This document shows, piece after piece, positions 32,755-45,401 of a stretch of DNA of 64,000 nucleotides. Made by a program: the position numbers and the translations under genes. Below the pieces are notes generated by a model. It was not told the origin of the DNA. It searched no databases and saw nothing but the letters and a program-made list of their open reading frames with translations. Source of the stretch: Clitoria ternatea (Eukaryota > Streptophyta > Magnoliopsida > Fabales > Fabaceae). The DNA lies in NCBI GenBank assembly GCA_037962975.1, contig CM075675.1:30196501-30260500 (forward strand), read 5' to 3'. The stretch's first letter is position 1, and every line of letters starts with the position of its first letter.

Positions 32755-34824
32755 TCAACACCCACCATCAGCAGGTTCAATTGAACTTAAAAGACCATTT
32801 CCTCTCAATTGCATGCAGTGGTCTTCAGCATCCATTTGAGCACAGATGATCACCACCGCCATTCCATTGTAATGTGCCTCCTGCATGATGTTAACTGCAT
32901 TATCAAGTGTCATTCCAGGTATAACCTTCATCAACACTTGCACAACATATTCTCTCTTGTTGTAGTTGTCATTGTGCAACAATACTCTGTAAGGTGGGGA
33001 TGTTTTTCTTGATTTCCTGGTAGAAAAAAAATGGCATGAAATCAAGGTTTGATCATTCTCTTTTGCCTAATTTGAAACATGTGATGACATGAGAGAAAGG
33101 AAAAAACAAAGAGAAAAGCCAGCACATGCTGAAAGACAGGAATTAGTTTCCACAAAATTGATTTGTCTACTTCATAATTACAATTCTTTTCCAAATACAA
33201 AGAAACAAACCATTCAATTGCTTTTCTTTTAACAACTATGCCATAGCTCATCTTAAAAACAGATATAGTAGATTCTAACATAATGGTAAGAGAAGACAAA
33301 CAGAATGATTTCCAATTTCCCACCCTTGTTATCAACATGCTGTTTACTCTGAAGTAAGTTTGAACAACCATAGGATAGTGGAATTGTTATCAATTAAAGA
33401 GACCAGAAGTAATATAGCAGACAATAAATCAAATTCTGAGTAAATAAAACAAGATACTTGCAAATCTTCCACAGGCCCGGGTCAGTTTCACTAAGCTCAC
33501 TTCCAGAAATCCAGTGATAACAGTATTGCCTTCACTAGTGTTGGATCAACCACTAGGCTTACTTTCACGTCTGGCTGTGGTAATTTTAGTTCAATTGAAG
33601 GGATGATTATGGAATATGGAGTAGCCCATATTCTTAGCACATAGTATAAACCTCTCTAATCTCAGCTATCTTACAGAAGACATAATGGAAATTAAGGGGT
33701 TGTTTAGTTTGAGAAAAGGTTTTCTGTTTTCACTTATAAACTGTCATTTTATTTCCATTGTTTCCAATATAAACTTTTGTAATAAAAAATTTAAAAGTTA
33801 AACCAGAAAATGTTTCCTTAAACCAATAGTCCTAGGGGTCCAGGTCTGCATTTCAATGAAGGGTGCCTATGTTTTTCAAATGGTTTAACAATGATTAGAA
33901 AGTAAAATGAAGGCAAGAAACATATATGAGTGCTTCTCTCTGGCCCCAGGTTAGAAATAAAATCAAATGCAAACAAGAAGATGGATTAAAAAGAGGAGAA
34001 AAAGGAAAAAGGTGAGGGGAGACAATCAGACAAGACAGAATAGATCAGAAATTTGGAAAACAATACAGCAAAGTTTAATCCAAATAGCGAGAAAGATACC
34101 CTTTCTGATCATATACATTAAAATTGGGGATTAATTTTAACATCTAACTTCATAAAAAACTACCAAACTCACCTAAAAGCTTAATTTGTAGAGATATAAG
34201 TCCTAGGAAAGGATTTGATTTATAGTTCCAACAGAATGTTTATGCTTTTATGAACCAACCAAACAGAACTTCTCTAAAATTCATATGCATCATTCTCAAG
34301 ATGTTTTTCATCAATTCTTCTAGTTCTATACAATAAATATAGCATTGGATTCCTCTCAATTATTCACCTAATGTTATTATTACCTTATGTCAAATTCAGA
34401 TTCTCGACCAGGTGATGTTGTCTCTATGGTTGGTCTCTCCAACAACCCACCACCACTTTTCCCTAATATTATTCCAGTGGCTGCCACTCTCATTATAATA
34501 CTCCGATCTTTGCCATGTTTCAAAGAAATTTTTTTATCTCCTGCAATTACAGAGCTAATAGCAATCAAAACATGAACATGTTCTAATTCTATGCAATTAT
34601 TAAGGGTGCATAAAAACTAAAGTCATCTTAGAATAATTAAGAAACCTTAGAACTCAAATATAAATATGATGTCATAAACATAAGTAGCTAGGACACCAAC
34701 TATTTTCATGGAATAAGAAGGAGCACATTAAGAAAGTGGGCACATAGGATATGGTACCAGGATTTATTGCGTTGAATACTTGGTTGGGTGAAAGAGCAAG
34801 TGGGTTGCATAATGCAGCTTCCAT
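32755..34824 (-). CDS. CLPS1: Chloroplast Clp protease adaptor ClpS (three exons)
   Basis: Exons on the minus strand: 34758-34824, 34384-34540 and 32755-33016 (67+157+262 nt = 161 codons plus stop). Introns (217 and 1367 bp) have GT/AG borders, and codon phases join exactly at Gly23 and Arg75. The N-terminus (MEAALCNPLALSPNQVFNA) resembles plant CLPS1 transit peptides. The ClpS core starts near residue 82 (PPYRVLLHNDN). By alignment with bacterial ClpS, Asn90, Asp91 and His123 correspond to the residues that bind the N-terminal amino group of the substrate. The C-terminus reads RGNGLLSSIEPADGGC. ClpS is the stromal adaptor that delivers N-degron substrates to ClpC-ClpP. Length agrees with the plant family (about 160 aa) and no lesion is seen. 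The first exon is inferred from splice logic and similarity; a cDNA would confirm it. Confidence 0.9.
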
Positions 34825-36176
34825 GTGTGCTCTTTTAGTCTTCGTGTGGTGGTTGATACTGTGGCACCTATAACAATTGAAGGGTATGGTAGCATTGTGT
34901 GTGAGAAATAATCCAACATTGCCTTTGTCGTTACCATGTTGATTTTTTTGGTGGAGGAAAGAGATTTAGTGGGAATAAAAGCTAAAGAAAATTTTGTGGG
35001 GTGCACACTGCATTTGGTTTTAAAAGCTAATATGGTGACACGTATTGCCAACATTTACATCCGAATGTTTTGAGGTGGCCGTGTGATAAAATATAGTACA
35101 TTAGTTCATGTTTTTTTCCTGGACATATTTTTTTGCTCACGGGTATAATTCTAATTGGGTCACAAACATTTATATTATATATTATAGTAGGATTAATATT
35201 TTTTGTAATGAGTTTCTTTATCCACAAACAGAGAAATTAGTAATTGAGAATTAAATATTACCGATTAAACTAATCTCCCGTTGATTGAGCATATTTGGTT
35301 CGCTAATAGATTTCAATGTATAACAAAAAACTTGTATAAGTGTTAAAAAAAAACTTGCATTGATTATCTAACTTGATTAAAAAAACGAAGGTAAAAATTT
35401 TGAGAATGTGGTTGAGTAAGATGTGGAATCTATTAGTCCATGAGAAAGAAAATAATGAGTTAAACAACGATATTTAAAAATTTAAAGAAAGGTATATGTT
35501 GAGAAAAATAAGGAGTGTTAATAAAGTTGGTCTTTGGAGAAACACACAAATCGAATACCAAAGTGGGCTTATAATTATTTTTTAGTTGAATGTTGCCCAA
35601 TAAAAACTAAAGTTGAACTTTTTTTAAAAAAAAAAACTAAGGTTGAATTAACTAAAATACCCCTTAACAAAAAAAAGTTAAAATTAAATAAAAAGAAGTT
35701 AAAATGCCCTTAAATTAATTATACAAATAGGATTTTTGTTTGGGTTGCTTCATTGTCAAATACAATATGGTTTAGTCGAAATAATAAGGGTCGGGTGAAA
35801 GTGGTGTTAAAGTTGCTTTACTCCAACCTAGTTACTTCAATGAAATTTGTAAAAATATTTAATATAAATATAAAACATAAATATTAAATATTAAAAGTTA
35901 GGTATAAATAGTAAATAATGGATATAAATATTAAAATTAAAGATCAAATATTAAATATTAAATACTAAATATTAGGTATTAAATATAGATATTAAGTATT
36001 AAATATTTCTATTAGATTGAGTTACTTTTTTAATATTAAATATTTATCTAACCAAGTTTATCAAACCTTATGTTAATCAAACATAAATCAATATTTCTAA
36101 ATTAACTTTTACTTTAAGGCAAGTGATTCTTAGGCAAATTGTTTTTTATCTAGTCTCCATACCGTCTTATTGACAA
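34825..36176. other. CLPS1 5' flank and AT-rich spacer
   Basis: The first part should contain the 5' UTR and promoter of the minus-strand CLPS1 gene; no clear TATA box was picked. From 35850 to 36040 there are imperfect repeats of TAAATATTAAA. No gene is seen. Confidence 0.5.
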
Positions 36177-36805
36177 GACAGTAAATTACACCTAGAGCCA
36201 TCATGGATGGTCAGCATTTCACATGAAGTTGTGACCTAACATCGGCTACCGGCATCACGTATGAGACTCACGATCTAATAGCGATACAAGTCACTATCTC
36301 GATACCGGCAGATCAGGGTTAACTTATGTAATTTCATACTGGAAAGCACCCTACAAAATGACAGAGAGGAAGGTATAACTGTTAGAGGGTGCCTGCGTCG
36401 CGTGTCGGCTTTTCTACAAAGGTTAGAATCGTACTGACACATCGTACGGAATGTCACCCCAAGCCAAATCGACCTTTCCGCTACTATCTGATGTAAATAC
36501 CCACGAATTAACAAAGGAAAGGTGAATTTCTAAATCCTAACTTACGCTTGAACATTGATATTCATCCTCTGAATATTCCACTAGCTTAAATGTCATAGTG
36601 TCTTTGTAGGTGACACTCTCTTTCGCCCCATTATGCGTAGGACTGGTGAGATTTCCCAGGAAGCACTCCAAGACTTCTATTTCTCCATTGGAATAGAAGG
36701 TATAATACCGGATCCCTACTGGACCGGTGTAACATAAATAACATATTCAACACATTCTAGGGGCAGATTCCTATACCAAATCTCCTATACCAGTGTAGAC
36801 CAATT
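36177..36805 (+). repeat. Tat-type 5' LTR
   Basis: Homologous to 26071-27478 without the MITE. It contains the block TTAAATGTCATAGTGTCTTT near 36586 and GTAGGTGACAC, and is followed by a primer-site-like TTGGCACGGTGGG at about 36808. The left edge is set by where similarity to the other copy begins. Confidence 0.55.
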
Positions 36806-36865
36806 CATTGGCACGGTGGGACTCTGTAAATTAATTCCCACTTTTGTATCTACGTGAAAGTTGTC

Positions 36866-37127
36866 ATGGAGGACAACGTGAGGATTATCCCTGAAGGGCA
36901 TGTGGAGGACGTGACGTATTTAGAACCAAGGCGTTTAGCCTTTGATACTCCAAATGCATCCTCGAGGAGAGTCACGGTACTGCCCCCTCCCGACCCATGA
37001 GATAAAGTTATCAGGCTGTTTTATGAAGAGATAACTGAGTTGAGGCGTAAGCGTTCTCAACCAGCTGAGAAAGTGAGTCCTCACGGACACCATCAGCACG
37101 AGGCGTCCAGATAGGAGGTGTCTCATA
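36866..37127 (+). pseudogene. Tat gag N-terminal remnant
   Basis: Starts at ATG 36866 (MEDNVRIIPEGHVEDVTYLE), with an acidic then Pro-rich region and a charged helix (LFYEEITELRRKRSQ). In-frame stops occur near 37000 and 37111. The frame is cut at 37127/37132 by the solo LTR insertion and continues at 46687. Confidence 0.5.
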
Positions 37128-37954
37128 CACCTTGTAACATCCCGGATATTTGTAGTAAAATTATGTGTATCGAAAAATATTGATAAATGTTTAAGTGATT
37201 TATTTGATATTTTTATAAATTATTAGGCAATTATAAATAATTAAATATTGTGAAAGTAAATAAAATTATTTGATTGATTAATTTTAAAAGGGTTAAATGA
37301 GGTGTGATTAGAAGAAGAGAAAAGTTTGATTAAAACTTTTAATGAAATTATAAAAGAAATAGGGGAGTGACCGGTTTGCCCCCTGAGCTTTAAATAAAGG
37401 AGGTTTCTTTCTCTTTTCTTATTATTCACGCAAGCCCACTTCATCTTTCTCCTTCTTCGTCTGTTTCTTTTTCTTCTTCTCCTTCCTCCATCGCTGCCGA
37501 GTTGCATGCTCCAGGGGAAGGCTTGTTCCGTGTCAGAACTTCAAGTGAACCTCATTTCTGTGACCGTGGTTTCAAGGTGAGTCCATTGAACCGTTTAAAT
37601 TTGTGTTACCTCGTCCCTTTCGTTTTCTCTGTTAAACCGAATGGCTATGCATGGCTGAGTAAGGTTTTATTTTCCACTCCTCTGGTGAGTGTGAGCTCGA
37701 AAACGGTCTTTAGAGCAGAGGGTGGTGCGACGTTAACAGGTTTTGCATTCTGTGACATCCCTCCTTAAATAATATTTATTTTTACTCAATCTTATTGATT
37801 TTCACAATAATTTTTTTTTCACATTTCTAATAATTAAATACATCACAATAAAAATATATCTGATGAAATTTACACGGATTATAATTTAAATAAACAATTT
37901 ATGATCTTCAAAATCATTTAAGTTGAAGAAAACTCAAAACCTGAAACAGGGCTC

Positions 37955-38045
37955 TGACGCTACGCGCCAGCCCCACTCTAGGCGTGAGCGTGCATTCGCA
38001 GCCCTGGCGCTGAGCGCCAGGATGACGCTACGCGTGGGCTTACCA
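37955..38045. repeat. Cluster of GACGCTACGCG motifs, distal LTR end
   Basis: Two TGACGCTACGCG copies with intervening GGCGCTGAGCGCCAGG-like GC-rich palindromic sequence, in an otherwise AT-rich LTR. The same motif is repeated at 40860-41001. Confidence 0.7.
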
Positions 38046-39559
38046 GTGACAGCACCTGATGCTGTCACACATTTTAGGCCTTTTGGCCAACTACTAACTT
38101 ATCTAATTAGCTCATTTCAGGTCCAATTGCCATGAAACTTCGTGGTCCATATGTTTTCCCTATTTTGAAACTATTGGCGATGTTCGTTCACCAAAATTCC
38201 AACATATGCTCAAATTATGCAAGAAATACAACTTAACCACTTTATGTGCAACACTCTTGCACTAAACACCCTAAATGATTCTCAAATGACCCTAGGTCAA
38301 TGTACACTACTTTTAAATATTCTCATGAGCCTATTAATACCTTGCAAAGGTATTGAAACTCACCGAAACTCAAATTCACCTATCCAATTTCTCAAAGTCA
38401 TAGGGATGACTACTAGTTCAAATCTCTAAATATATTTGATTCATCAATATAACATTCAATCATCTCAAGCAACCATTACAGCACACATACACCCACAGAA
38501 CCTGCATATAATGCATGATTTGCTACAGTATGGCTCTATGCCATAACCATAATCATCCAACAGTACCTGGTCATCACACATGCATAATATGTAATGGCTC
38601 AATGCCATTACCTAATCACATCACCCAAACCATAAACATATTATACTATGCATAAGTTCACACTCTCACAGATTTACACACATATCCACCTATATATACC
38701 AATGGCTCAGTGCCATTAGTCATCACAAACGAGTAACAACAACACATACTTATGCAAGTCTACAAGATAATAAATTCACATATGAATATATATAAGATAT
38801 ACATTCCAAACTCCTCTGGCATTACTCCTTGCTCACTTTGTACTGGTTTCCGCAGCATCCGCAACATCCTTGAGTTCATTCACTGTGAATATAAAGTAAG
38901 GGTGAGTATCTATCACAAAAATGATACAACTACATAATCAGAGTTGATATCACCTGGAGAATCTCATTCTCCTGCCTGGATTATTGATCCACTAAACTTT
39001 CCTTATATAAACCCAATATATAATAATCCATCATGATCATCATAAATTCATTCTGTTCACATCATAACAAATATCTCATAACATCGAGATGAATTAATTA
39101 TAAGCATCCATGCTTAACCGAATCATTTTACAATTCATTATTTCAATCATATCATTATCATATCAATGCAATAATCTACATATTAGTCAAGGAGTGTAAT
39201 TCACAACTGACTCTCATATACATCAGACACCTAGTATCCGGATACTAACGAATCAGCCACCAGCTGGGAGTCCACCGACATCCCGTGAACACATCCTGGT
39301 TCACCGAGCCCGGTATCATAAACCGTCTCCCCACCTCAACCACTGGATCTCTTCCTGGATCACTGGGTAGCTCAACTGGGCCTCTACATGGACCACGGGA
39401 GCCAAAAACGAGGGGTAATCTATACCGAATGGCTGTTCACAACACATATCATGCATATACAGCATATAACAATATATATATCTCATCATATACACATTAT
39501 GCATTTTAAATAATGAATATACATTATACAATCATTAAATGATTTTAGCATACAAGCCA

Positions 39560-40012
39560 ACTCACAACATAAGAACCACATCTCAGCATAAAAACCACAT
39601 CTCGGCATAAAAGCCACATCTTGGCATAAAAGCCACATCTCTCGGCATAAAAGCCACATCTCGGCATAAAAGCCACATCTCGGCATAAAAGCCACATCTC
39701 TCGGCATCAAAGCCACATCTCGGCATAAAAGCCATATCTCTCGGCATAAAAGCCACAACCTTTAAATATCATAATCATACTTAACATTCATAATATTCAC
39801 ATAATCAATCGGCATAAAAGCCATAACCTTTAAATATCATAATCATACTTAACATTCATAATATTCACATAATCAATCGGCATAAAAGCCATAACCTTTA
39901 AATATCATAATCATACTTAACATTCATAATATTCACATAATCAATCGGCATAAAAGCCATAACCTTTAAATATCATAATCATACTTAACATTCATAATAT
40001 TCACATAATCAA
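39560..40012. repeat. Two-tier tandem repeat in Tekay LTR
   Basis: At 39560-39760 a 19-22-bp unit CGGCATAAAAGCCACATCT is repeated about ten times. From 39741 to 40012 a 68-bp unit, each starting with the same CGGCATAAAAGCC core, is repeated four times with exact 68-bp spacing (cores at 39743, 39811, 39879, 39947). The 68-bp units are almost identical, so their amplification is recent. Open frames across it (minus) are artefacts of the period. Confidence 0.85.
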
Positions 40013-40859
40013 TTATAACTTTATATCTTCTATATCACAATAATTCAATATTTCATCACTCTCCATTATGCACATTCTAGGCATACTTTATACATTATTT
40101 CCCATCTTATTCACAATTCACATCTCATTTATTACCATTTTATTTTCCATAATTGTCAAATACAATATATGACCACATACCTAAGCTAGTCATATATTCT
40201 CCCATATATATATATATATATATATCAATATTATACTTTCACAGTTTTATTTTCAAACATACTCATCACAAATCTGTAATCAAATATATACTATAATACT
40301 CCCCTTACCTCATTGTCGACGCTCTAAACTCAATCACCAAGATCAATGCGCCGCAACCACTAAAAGATAGAATTACAAAAAGGTTTAAGGTTTTAACCGT
40401 TCAAACCTTAATCCAACTCAAGAATATGCTCAGAAATTACTTTCTAAAGCTTTAGAAGCTTACCACAACTGAAACCACAAGTTCTCCGAGAAACCCCTTT
40501 TTCCGCTAATCTTTCAACGACTCTTTCGCAACCTATATAAAGCGGAATTCAAATTCGTCACTCAATCCTTCTTTTGAACACCATAAGGAAACTTTTAATC
40601 GGTTTAGAATCTTAAAATTCAAAGTTCCCTTATTTTTTCCAAAAATGGATAAAGATCAAAAATCTCCATGGAATTCAAAATTGAAAGATCCCATACGTTA
40701 ATCTTAAGTTTCTTACCTCTAATCCGTAATTAATTTCAGATTCCAACCTCTTGTTGGCCTTTAATTGCCGCAGGGAAAAGAGAGAAGAAGAAGAACCCCA
40801 AAACTTATGTTTTTAACTTCTGCTCTGCTGGCTGTCATCTTGGGTCTTTATTCTGCCCG

Positions 40860-41001
40860 CGACACTGACGCTACGCGTCCCCCTGACGCTACGCGTCAAG
40901 TCTAAATTTTTATATGGACGCTACGCGTCCACTAACGCTACTCGTCAAATTTTACCCTGACGCTACGCGTCCCACTGACGCTACGCGTCAGGTCCCAAAT
41001 C
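40860..41001. repeat. Array of TGACGCTACGCGTC motifs, proximal LTR end
   Basis: Six copies or near-copies of GACGCTACGCGTC (near-palindrome; reverse complement GACGCGTAGCGTC) separated by 4-25 bp. One is mutated (ACGCTACTCGTC). It lies within 235 bp of the LTR start, in the U3 region of the minus-strand element. Confidence 0.75.
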
Positions 41002-41158
41002 AAAATTTTCTTTTTATTTTTATTTTACACCTTATAATAATCTTACTTCATAAAATATCCAAACTCATAAATATAAAACATAGGGATGTTACACTCACCC
41101 CCCCTAAAAATATATTTCGTCCTCGAAATCAACATACCTCTATAAATAGATCTGGGTA

Positions 41159-44157
41159 TTATTGTTGCATTTCAGATTCTAATTCCCACGTGTGTGAAAT
41201 TTCATTGAAATTTTGCCATAAAACTTTCACTAAAGGAATATTCTTATTCCTTAATTGTTTGGTTTGATAACCCTCAATACGAAGAGGAATAACCGGTACC
41301 GTCACATCTTCTCTGATTTCAATAATGTCATCTGGAACCACCATATCATCTTGAGGAATATACTTTCGAAGCTGGGAGACATGAAAAACATCATGTAACT
41401 TTGACAAGACCGTAGGAAGCTCAAGTCTATAGGCAACATTGCCTATTCGCTCTAAAATACGATAAGGTCCAATATACCTGGGACTCAACTTTTTACTACC
41501 AATTACTCGACCCACACCTTTCGTAGGTGAAACTTTCAAAAATACTTGATCATCAACTTGAAATATCAGAGGTCTATGTTTAGCATCATAATAGCTTTTC
41601 TGACGGTCCTGAGAAACTTTCAATTTATTTCTGATCAATTTAATCTGTTCTGTCATTGATTGAACCATTTCAGGCCCCAATACAAGGACGTCACTACCAT
41701 CAGCCCAACATAAAGGAGTTTGGCATTTTCTACCGTATAAAGCCTCATAAGGAGCCATACCAATACTGCTATGGAAGCTATTGTTATAAGTAAACTCAAT
41801 TAAAGGTAAACACTGCTCCCAACTCCCTCCGTGTTCTATCACACATGCCCAAAGCAAATCTTCCAGAGTTTGTATTGTACGTTCAGATTGTCCATCTGTT
41901 TGAGGATGAAATGCGGAGCTCATTTTTAACTCAGTGCCTAGCTCACGTTGTAAACTTCTCCAAAATTTAGAAGTAAAACGAGGATCACGATCTGACACAA
42001 TACTGGAGGGTATACCATGCAACCTTATAATTTCTTTCACATAAATATTAGCAAGCTTTTCCAAAGACCATCTCATATTAATAGCAAGAAAATGAGCATT
42101 CTTCGTTAATCGATCAACAACAACCCATATAGCATCACATCCAGCACGAGAACGAGGCAAACCCGATACAAAGTCCATAGAGATACTATCCCACTTCCAT
42201 ATCGGAATATCAAGTGGTTGTGCTAACCCTGAAGGTTTCTGATGCTCCACTTTAGACTTTAAGCACACTATACAGGATGCCACATATTCAATTATCATTT
42301 TCTTCATCCCCGGCCACCAAAATTGTTGCCGTAAGTTTTGATACATTTTCGTCACACCTGGATGAATACTTAATGAACTCTTATGAGCCTCTGATAGAAT
42401 CTGTGTTCGAAATTCACCATTGGAGGGCACTATAATACGATTTTTAAACCGCCACAGCCCATTAGAATCTCTATTCAAAGGTAGATTCTTGCCCCAATCT
42501 TGGGCATCAATCAACTGTTTTACATCAGTATCATTCTCTTGACATTCAGACAAAGATTTTAAAAGCTCATTAGTAATTTTTAGCATCCCAATTAGCATAC
42601 AACCAGGAGAATAAACCACTACAGCTAGATGCATATCACGAAAACTTTCTAGCAGATTATATTCTTCTATCATTAAAGATGCAATATGAAGAGATTTCCT
42701 GCTCAAAGCATCAGCAACCACATTCGCTTTGCCTGGATGGTATTTTAATTCAAAATCATAATCTTTTAAATATTCCATCCATCGCCTCTGCCTCATGTTC
42801 AATTCTTTTTGATCAAATAAGTACTTCAAACTCTTATGATCACTAAACACAACAAAACGGGAGCCATAAAGATAATGTCTCCAAATTTTCAATACAAATA
42901 CAAGTGCCGCTAACTCTAGGTCATGAGTAGGATAATTCTGCTCATGAAGTCTCAACTGCCTAGAAGCATAAGCTATAACTCTATCTTCTTGCATTAACAC
43001 ACCCCCAAGCCAGATTTAGAGGCATCACAATATACAACAAATTCTCTGGTCACATCGGGTAAAGCAAGCACAGGGGCAGAAGTCAATTTCTTTTTCAATT
43101 CATTAAAACTTTGTTCACATTCATCAGTCCAAACAAAAGGACATCCCTTCCTAGTTAATTTGGTCATAGGAAGTGCAATACGAGAGAAACCTTCTATGAA
43201 ACGTCGGTAATACCCAGCTAAACCAAGAAAGCTTCGAATCTCAGTAATAGATTTGGGCCTCTCCCAATTCATAACTGCAATTGTGTTGGAAGGATCAACA
43301 GAAACTCCATCACTAGAAATTACATGCCCTAAGAACTGAATACTTTTAACCCAGAATTCACATTTTGACAATTTTGCATATAACTGTCTCTCTCACAAAA
43401 TCTGTAAAACAATACGGAGATGCTGAACGTGTTCACCCTCGGATCTTGAATATACTAGTATATCATCAATGAACACTACTACAAACTGATCCAAGAAAGG
43501 ATGAAAGATTCGATTCATATAACTCATGAATACCGTCGGAGCATTAGTAACTCCAAATGGCATCACCACATACTCATAATGACCGTATCTTGTTCGAAAA
43601 GCGGTTTTCGAAATATCCTCAGGTTTTACTCTAATCTGATGATATCCGAATCGTAAGTCAATCTTAGAAAAGATACATGCGCCCCGTAACTGGTCAAGTA
43701 AATCATCAATCCTTGGTAAAGGATATTTATTTTTAACTGTCAATTTATTTAACTGACGATACTCAATACACATTCTCATACTCCCATCTTTCTTTCGTAC
43801 CAATAGTACAGGAGCACCCCAAGGAGAAGCACTAGGTCTAATAAAACCTTTACTTAACAGTTCCTCAACTTGTTTTTTTTTCACCTCAGTTAACTCTATA
43901 GATGACATATGATACGGTGCGCGTGACACTGGCTCAGCACCCAAAACTAAGTCAATCACAAAATCAATTTCCTGGTTTGAAGGTAACCCAGGAATATCTT
44001 CCAGAAAAACATCAAAAAATTCACTTACAACAGGTATATCAGCAGGAATCAAATTACATATCCTTGTAAAATAACAATAATAAAAAGAAATATCAACATA
44101 CCAAATCATTAGGAGTGGATTCAACAAGAAAACCACCACTTTACAATAACAATCCAC
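41159..44157 (-). pseudogene. Tekay pol: RT, RNase H, integrase, chromodomain
   Basis: Read on the minus strand. RT at 44157-43393 (KKDGSMRMCIEYRQLN, FIDDILVYS); RT end and RNase H start at 43371-42994; RNase H, integrase and chromodomain at 43000-41159. Integrase has the HHCC finger (CIVCLKSK) and intact DDE segments (ISMDFVSGLP, VSDRDPRF, HPQTDGQSE). A type II chromodomain ends the protein (IEGYQTKQLRNK, VKVLWQNF, TWELESE). Lesions: TGA at 43393-43395 and a one-base frameshift in a G run near 43005. The sequence corresponding to the protease active site is missing upstream. Confidence 0.88.
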
Positions 44158-44692
44158 CAGAATCTGATTGGCAGACTATCAATCCATTCCCAAAATAATA
44201 TCTAGATTTTTTTTTCAAGAGCATACAGATTAAATTTACATTGAAAGTTCGACCTTCAATGGATAAATTTACTCCTTCACACATAGTCATAGTCTTAACC
44301 TTGGAACCAGTCGGTGTAGATACCATTATAACATTATTCATCACTACCATAGGCAATTCAAATCTACAAATTCTAGCCAAATGTCCTTTTCCGCCACATT
44401 TAAAACAAACTCAATTATCAGGACGAGTACCACCTCGACCTCTAACTGGAGAAAAAGACGAAGAAGGAAATCCACTTCGATTAAATCGACTCTGCTTTTT
44501 AAATTCAACTCCTTTAATTATCAACTGGGATTTATCTTTTCTGAAAGAAACCCTCTGTATCTGAACATTTTCAGTCAATTGTGCTTTATTAACAAGTTCA
44601 ACATAGTCCCTAATCTCCAAAGGTACAATAGCAATACGAAGCTCTATTCTCAAACCAGACTCATACTTAACACTTTTGTTACTTTTAGTACC
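44158..44692 (-). pseudogene. Tekay gag C-terminus and protease remnant
   Basis: On the minus strand a basic linker is followed by TGA (44411-44413) and an intact CCHC knuckle (CFKCGGKGHLARIC). It then goes straight to VSTPTGSKVKTM and INVNLI-like residues that normally follow the protease. The D(T/S)G active-site segment expected between them is absent, so the protease has been internally deleted. Confidence 0.65.
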
Positions 44693-44694
44693 TT

Positions 44695-45156
44695 CTAAGG
44701 AAAATAAAAGTCATATAGCTCATCAAATTTAGCTGTATATTCAGCTATAGACATCCTTCCCTGTTTAAGATGTAAGAATTCCATCTCTTTTCTAGTTTTA
44801 TAATTATCAGGAAAGTATTTTGCCAAAAACCTCTTTTTAAAATTGACCCAGTTTAAGGCCTCATTAGCATTGATCATCTGAGGTTTGGCACGTGTCCACC
44901 AAACCCTAGCTTCATCACGTAACTGATAAGTAGAGAATACCACTTTTTGTTCCTCAGTACATTCAAAATAATCAAACATTTGTTCCATTTCTCTGAGCCA
45001 CATATAAGCTCCATCATAATCACGTCTACCTTTATACACTGAGGGATTATGCTTTAAAAGTTTATTAAGGATTGGGCCAGATTCAGCCCTTCCCATCAGC
45101 TGAGAAAACTTTTCTAAGAAGTCACCCTCAGGGGTTGAATTAGAAGTACCAGTCAT
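44695..45156 (-). pseudogene. Tekay gag N-terminal part
   Basis: A 153-aa minus-strand frame. It contains the Retrotrans_gag-type core: MFDYFECTEEQKVVFSTYQL, ARVWWTRA, FKKRFLAKYFPDNY, MSIAEYTAKFDEL. It begins 229 bp inside the primer site and ends in a premature stop, with the rest of gag in another frame. It would form the capsid in an intact element. Confidence 0.8.
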
Positions 45157-45401
45157 TCACAATTAACATAACACACCATTAATACTCAAACAAATTGAAC
45201 ATAGTCCAGAATCAATACCTCAATACCAGGAAGTGCGGCTAACGGATAACCAGTGAGCACAATGCCAGGATTCCTGAAAATTCACTTTTTACACATATAT
45301 AATTCCATACATACAAATGAATACACAAACAAATCTCATTACTTTCTATCATTTCTACCCACAAGGTTTACAATCCTGAATAAACTTGCTTTGATACCAA
45401 T

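Larger units (their letters stand above)
37751..41093 (-). repeat. 3' LTR of Tekay element (3.34 kb)
   Basis: On the minus strand it starts TGTAACATCCC right after the polypurine tract and ends GGATGTCACA. Its low-coordinate end matches 45402-45465 with one mismatch. It contains two tandem-repeat blocks (39560-40012), an AT microsatellite at about 40207-40226, and clustered GACGCTACGCGTC motifs near both ends. Confidence 0.85.

Noticed and set aside
33042..33371. A 109-aa minus-strand frame adjoining the ClpS exon
   Set aside because: It lies in the large CLPS1 intron and has no conserved residues.
34764..35054. A 96-aa minus-strand frame overlapping the first CLPS1 exon
   Set aside because: It is in a different frame from the exon, which reads MEAALCNPLALSP and splices in phase.
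39486..39758. A 90-aa Trp/Leu/Cys-rich repeated minus-strand protein
   Set aside because: It is generated by the CGGCATAAAAGCC tandem repeat and has no start context or relatives I recognise.
39560..40012. CRISPR-like regular repeats
   Set aside because: Units are directly tandem without unique spacers, and the DNA is plant nuclear LTR sequence.
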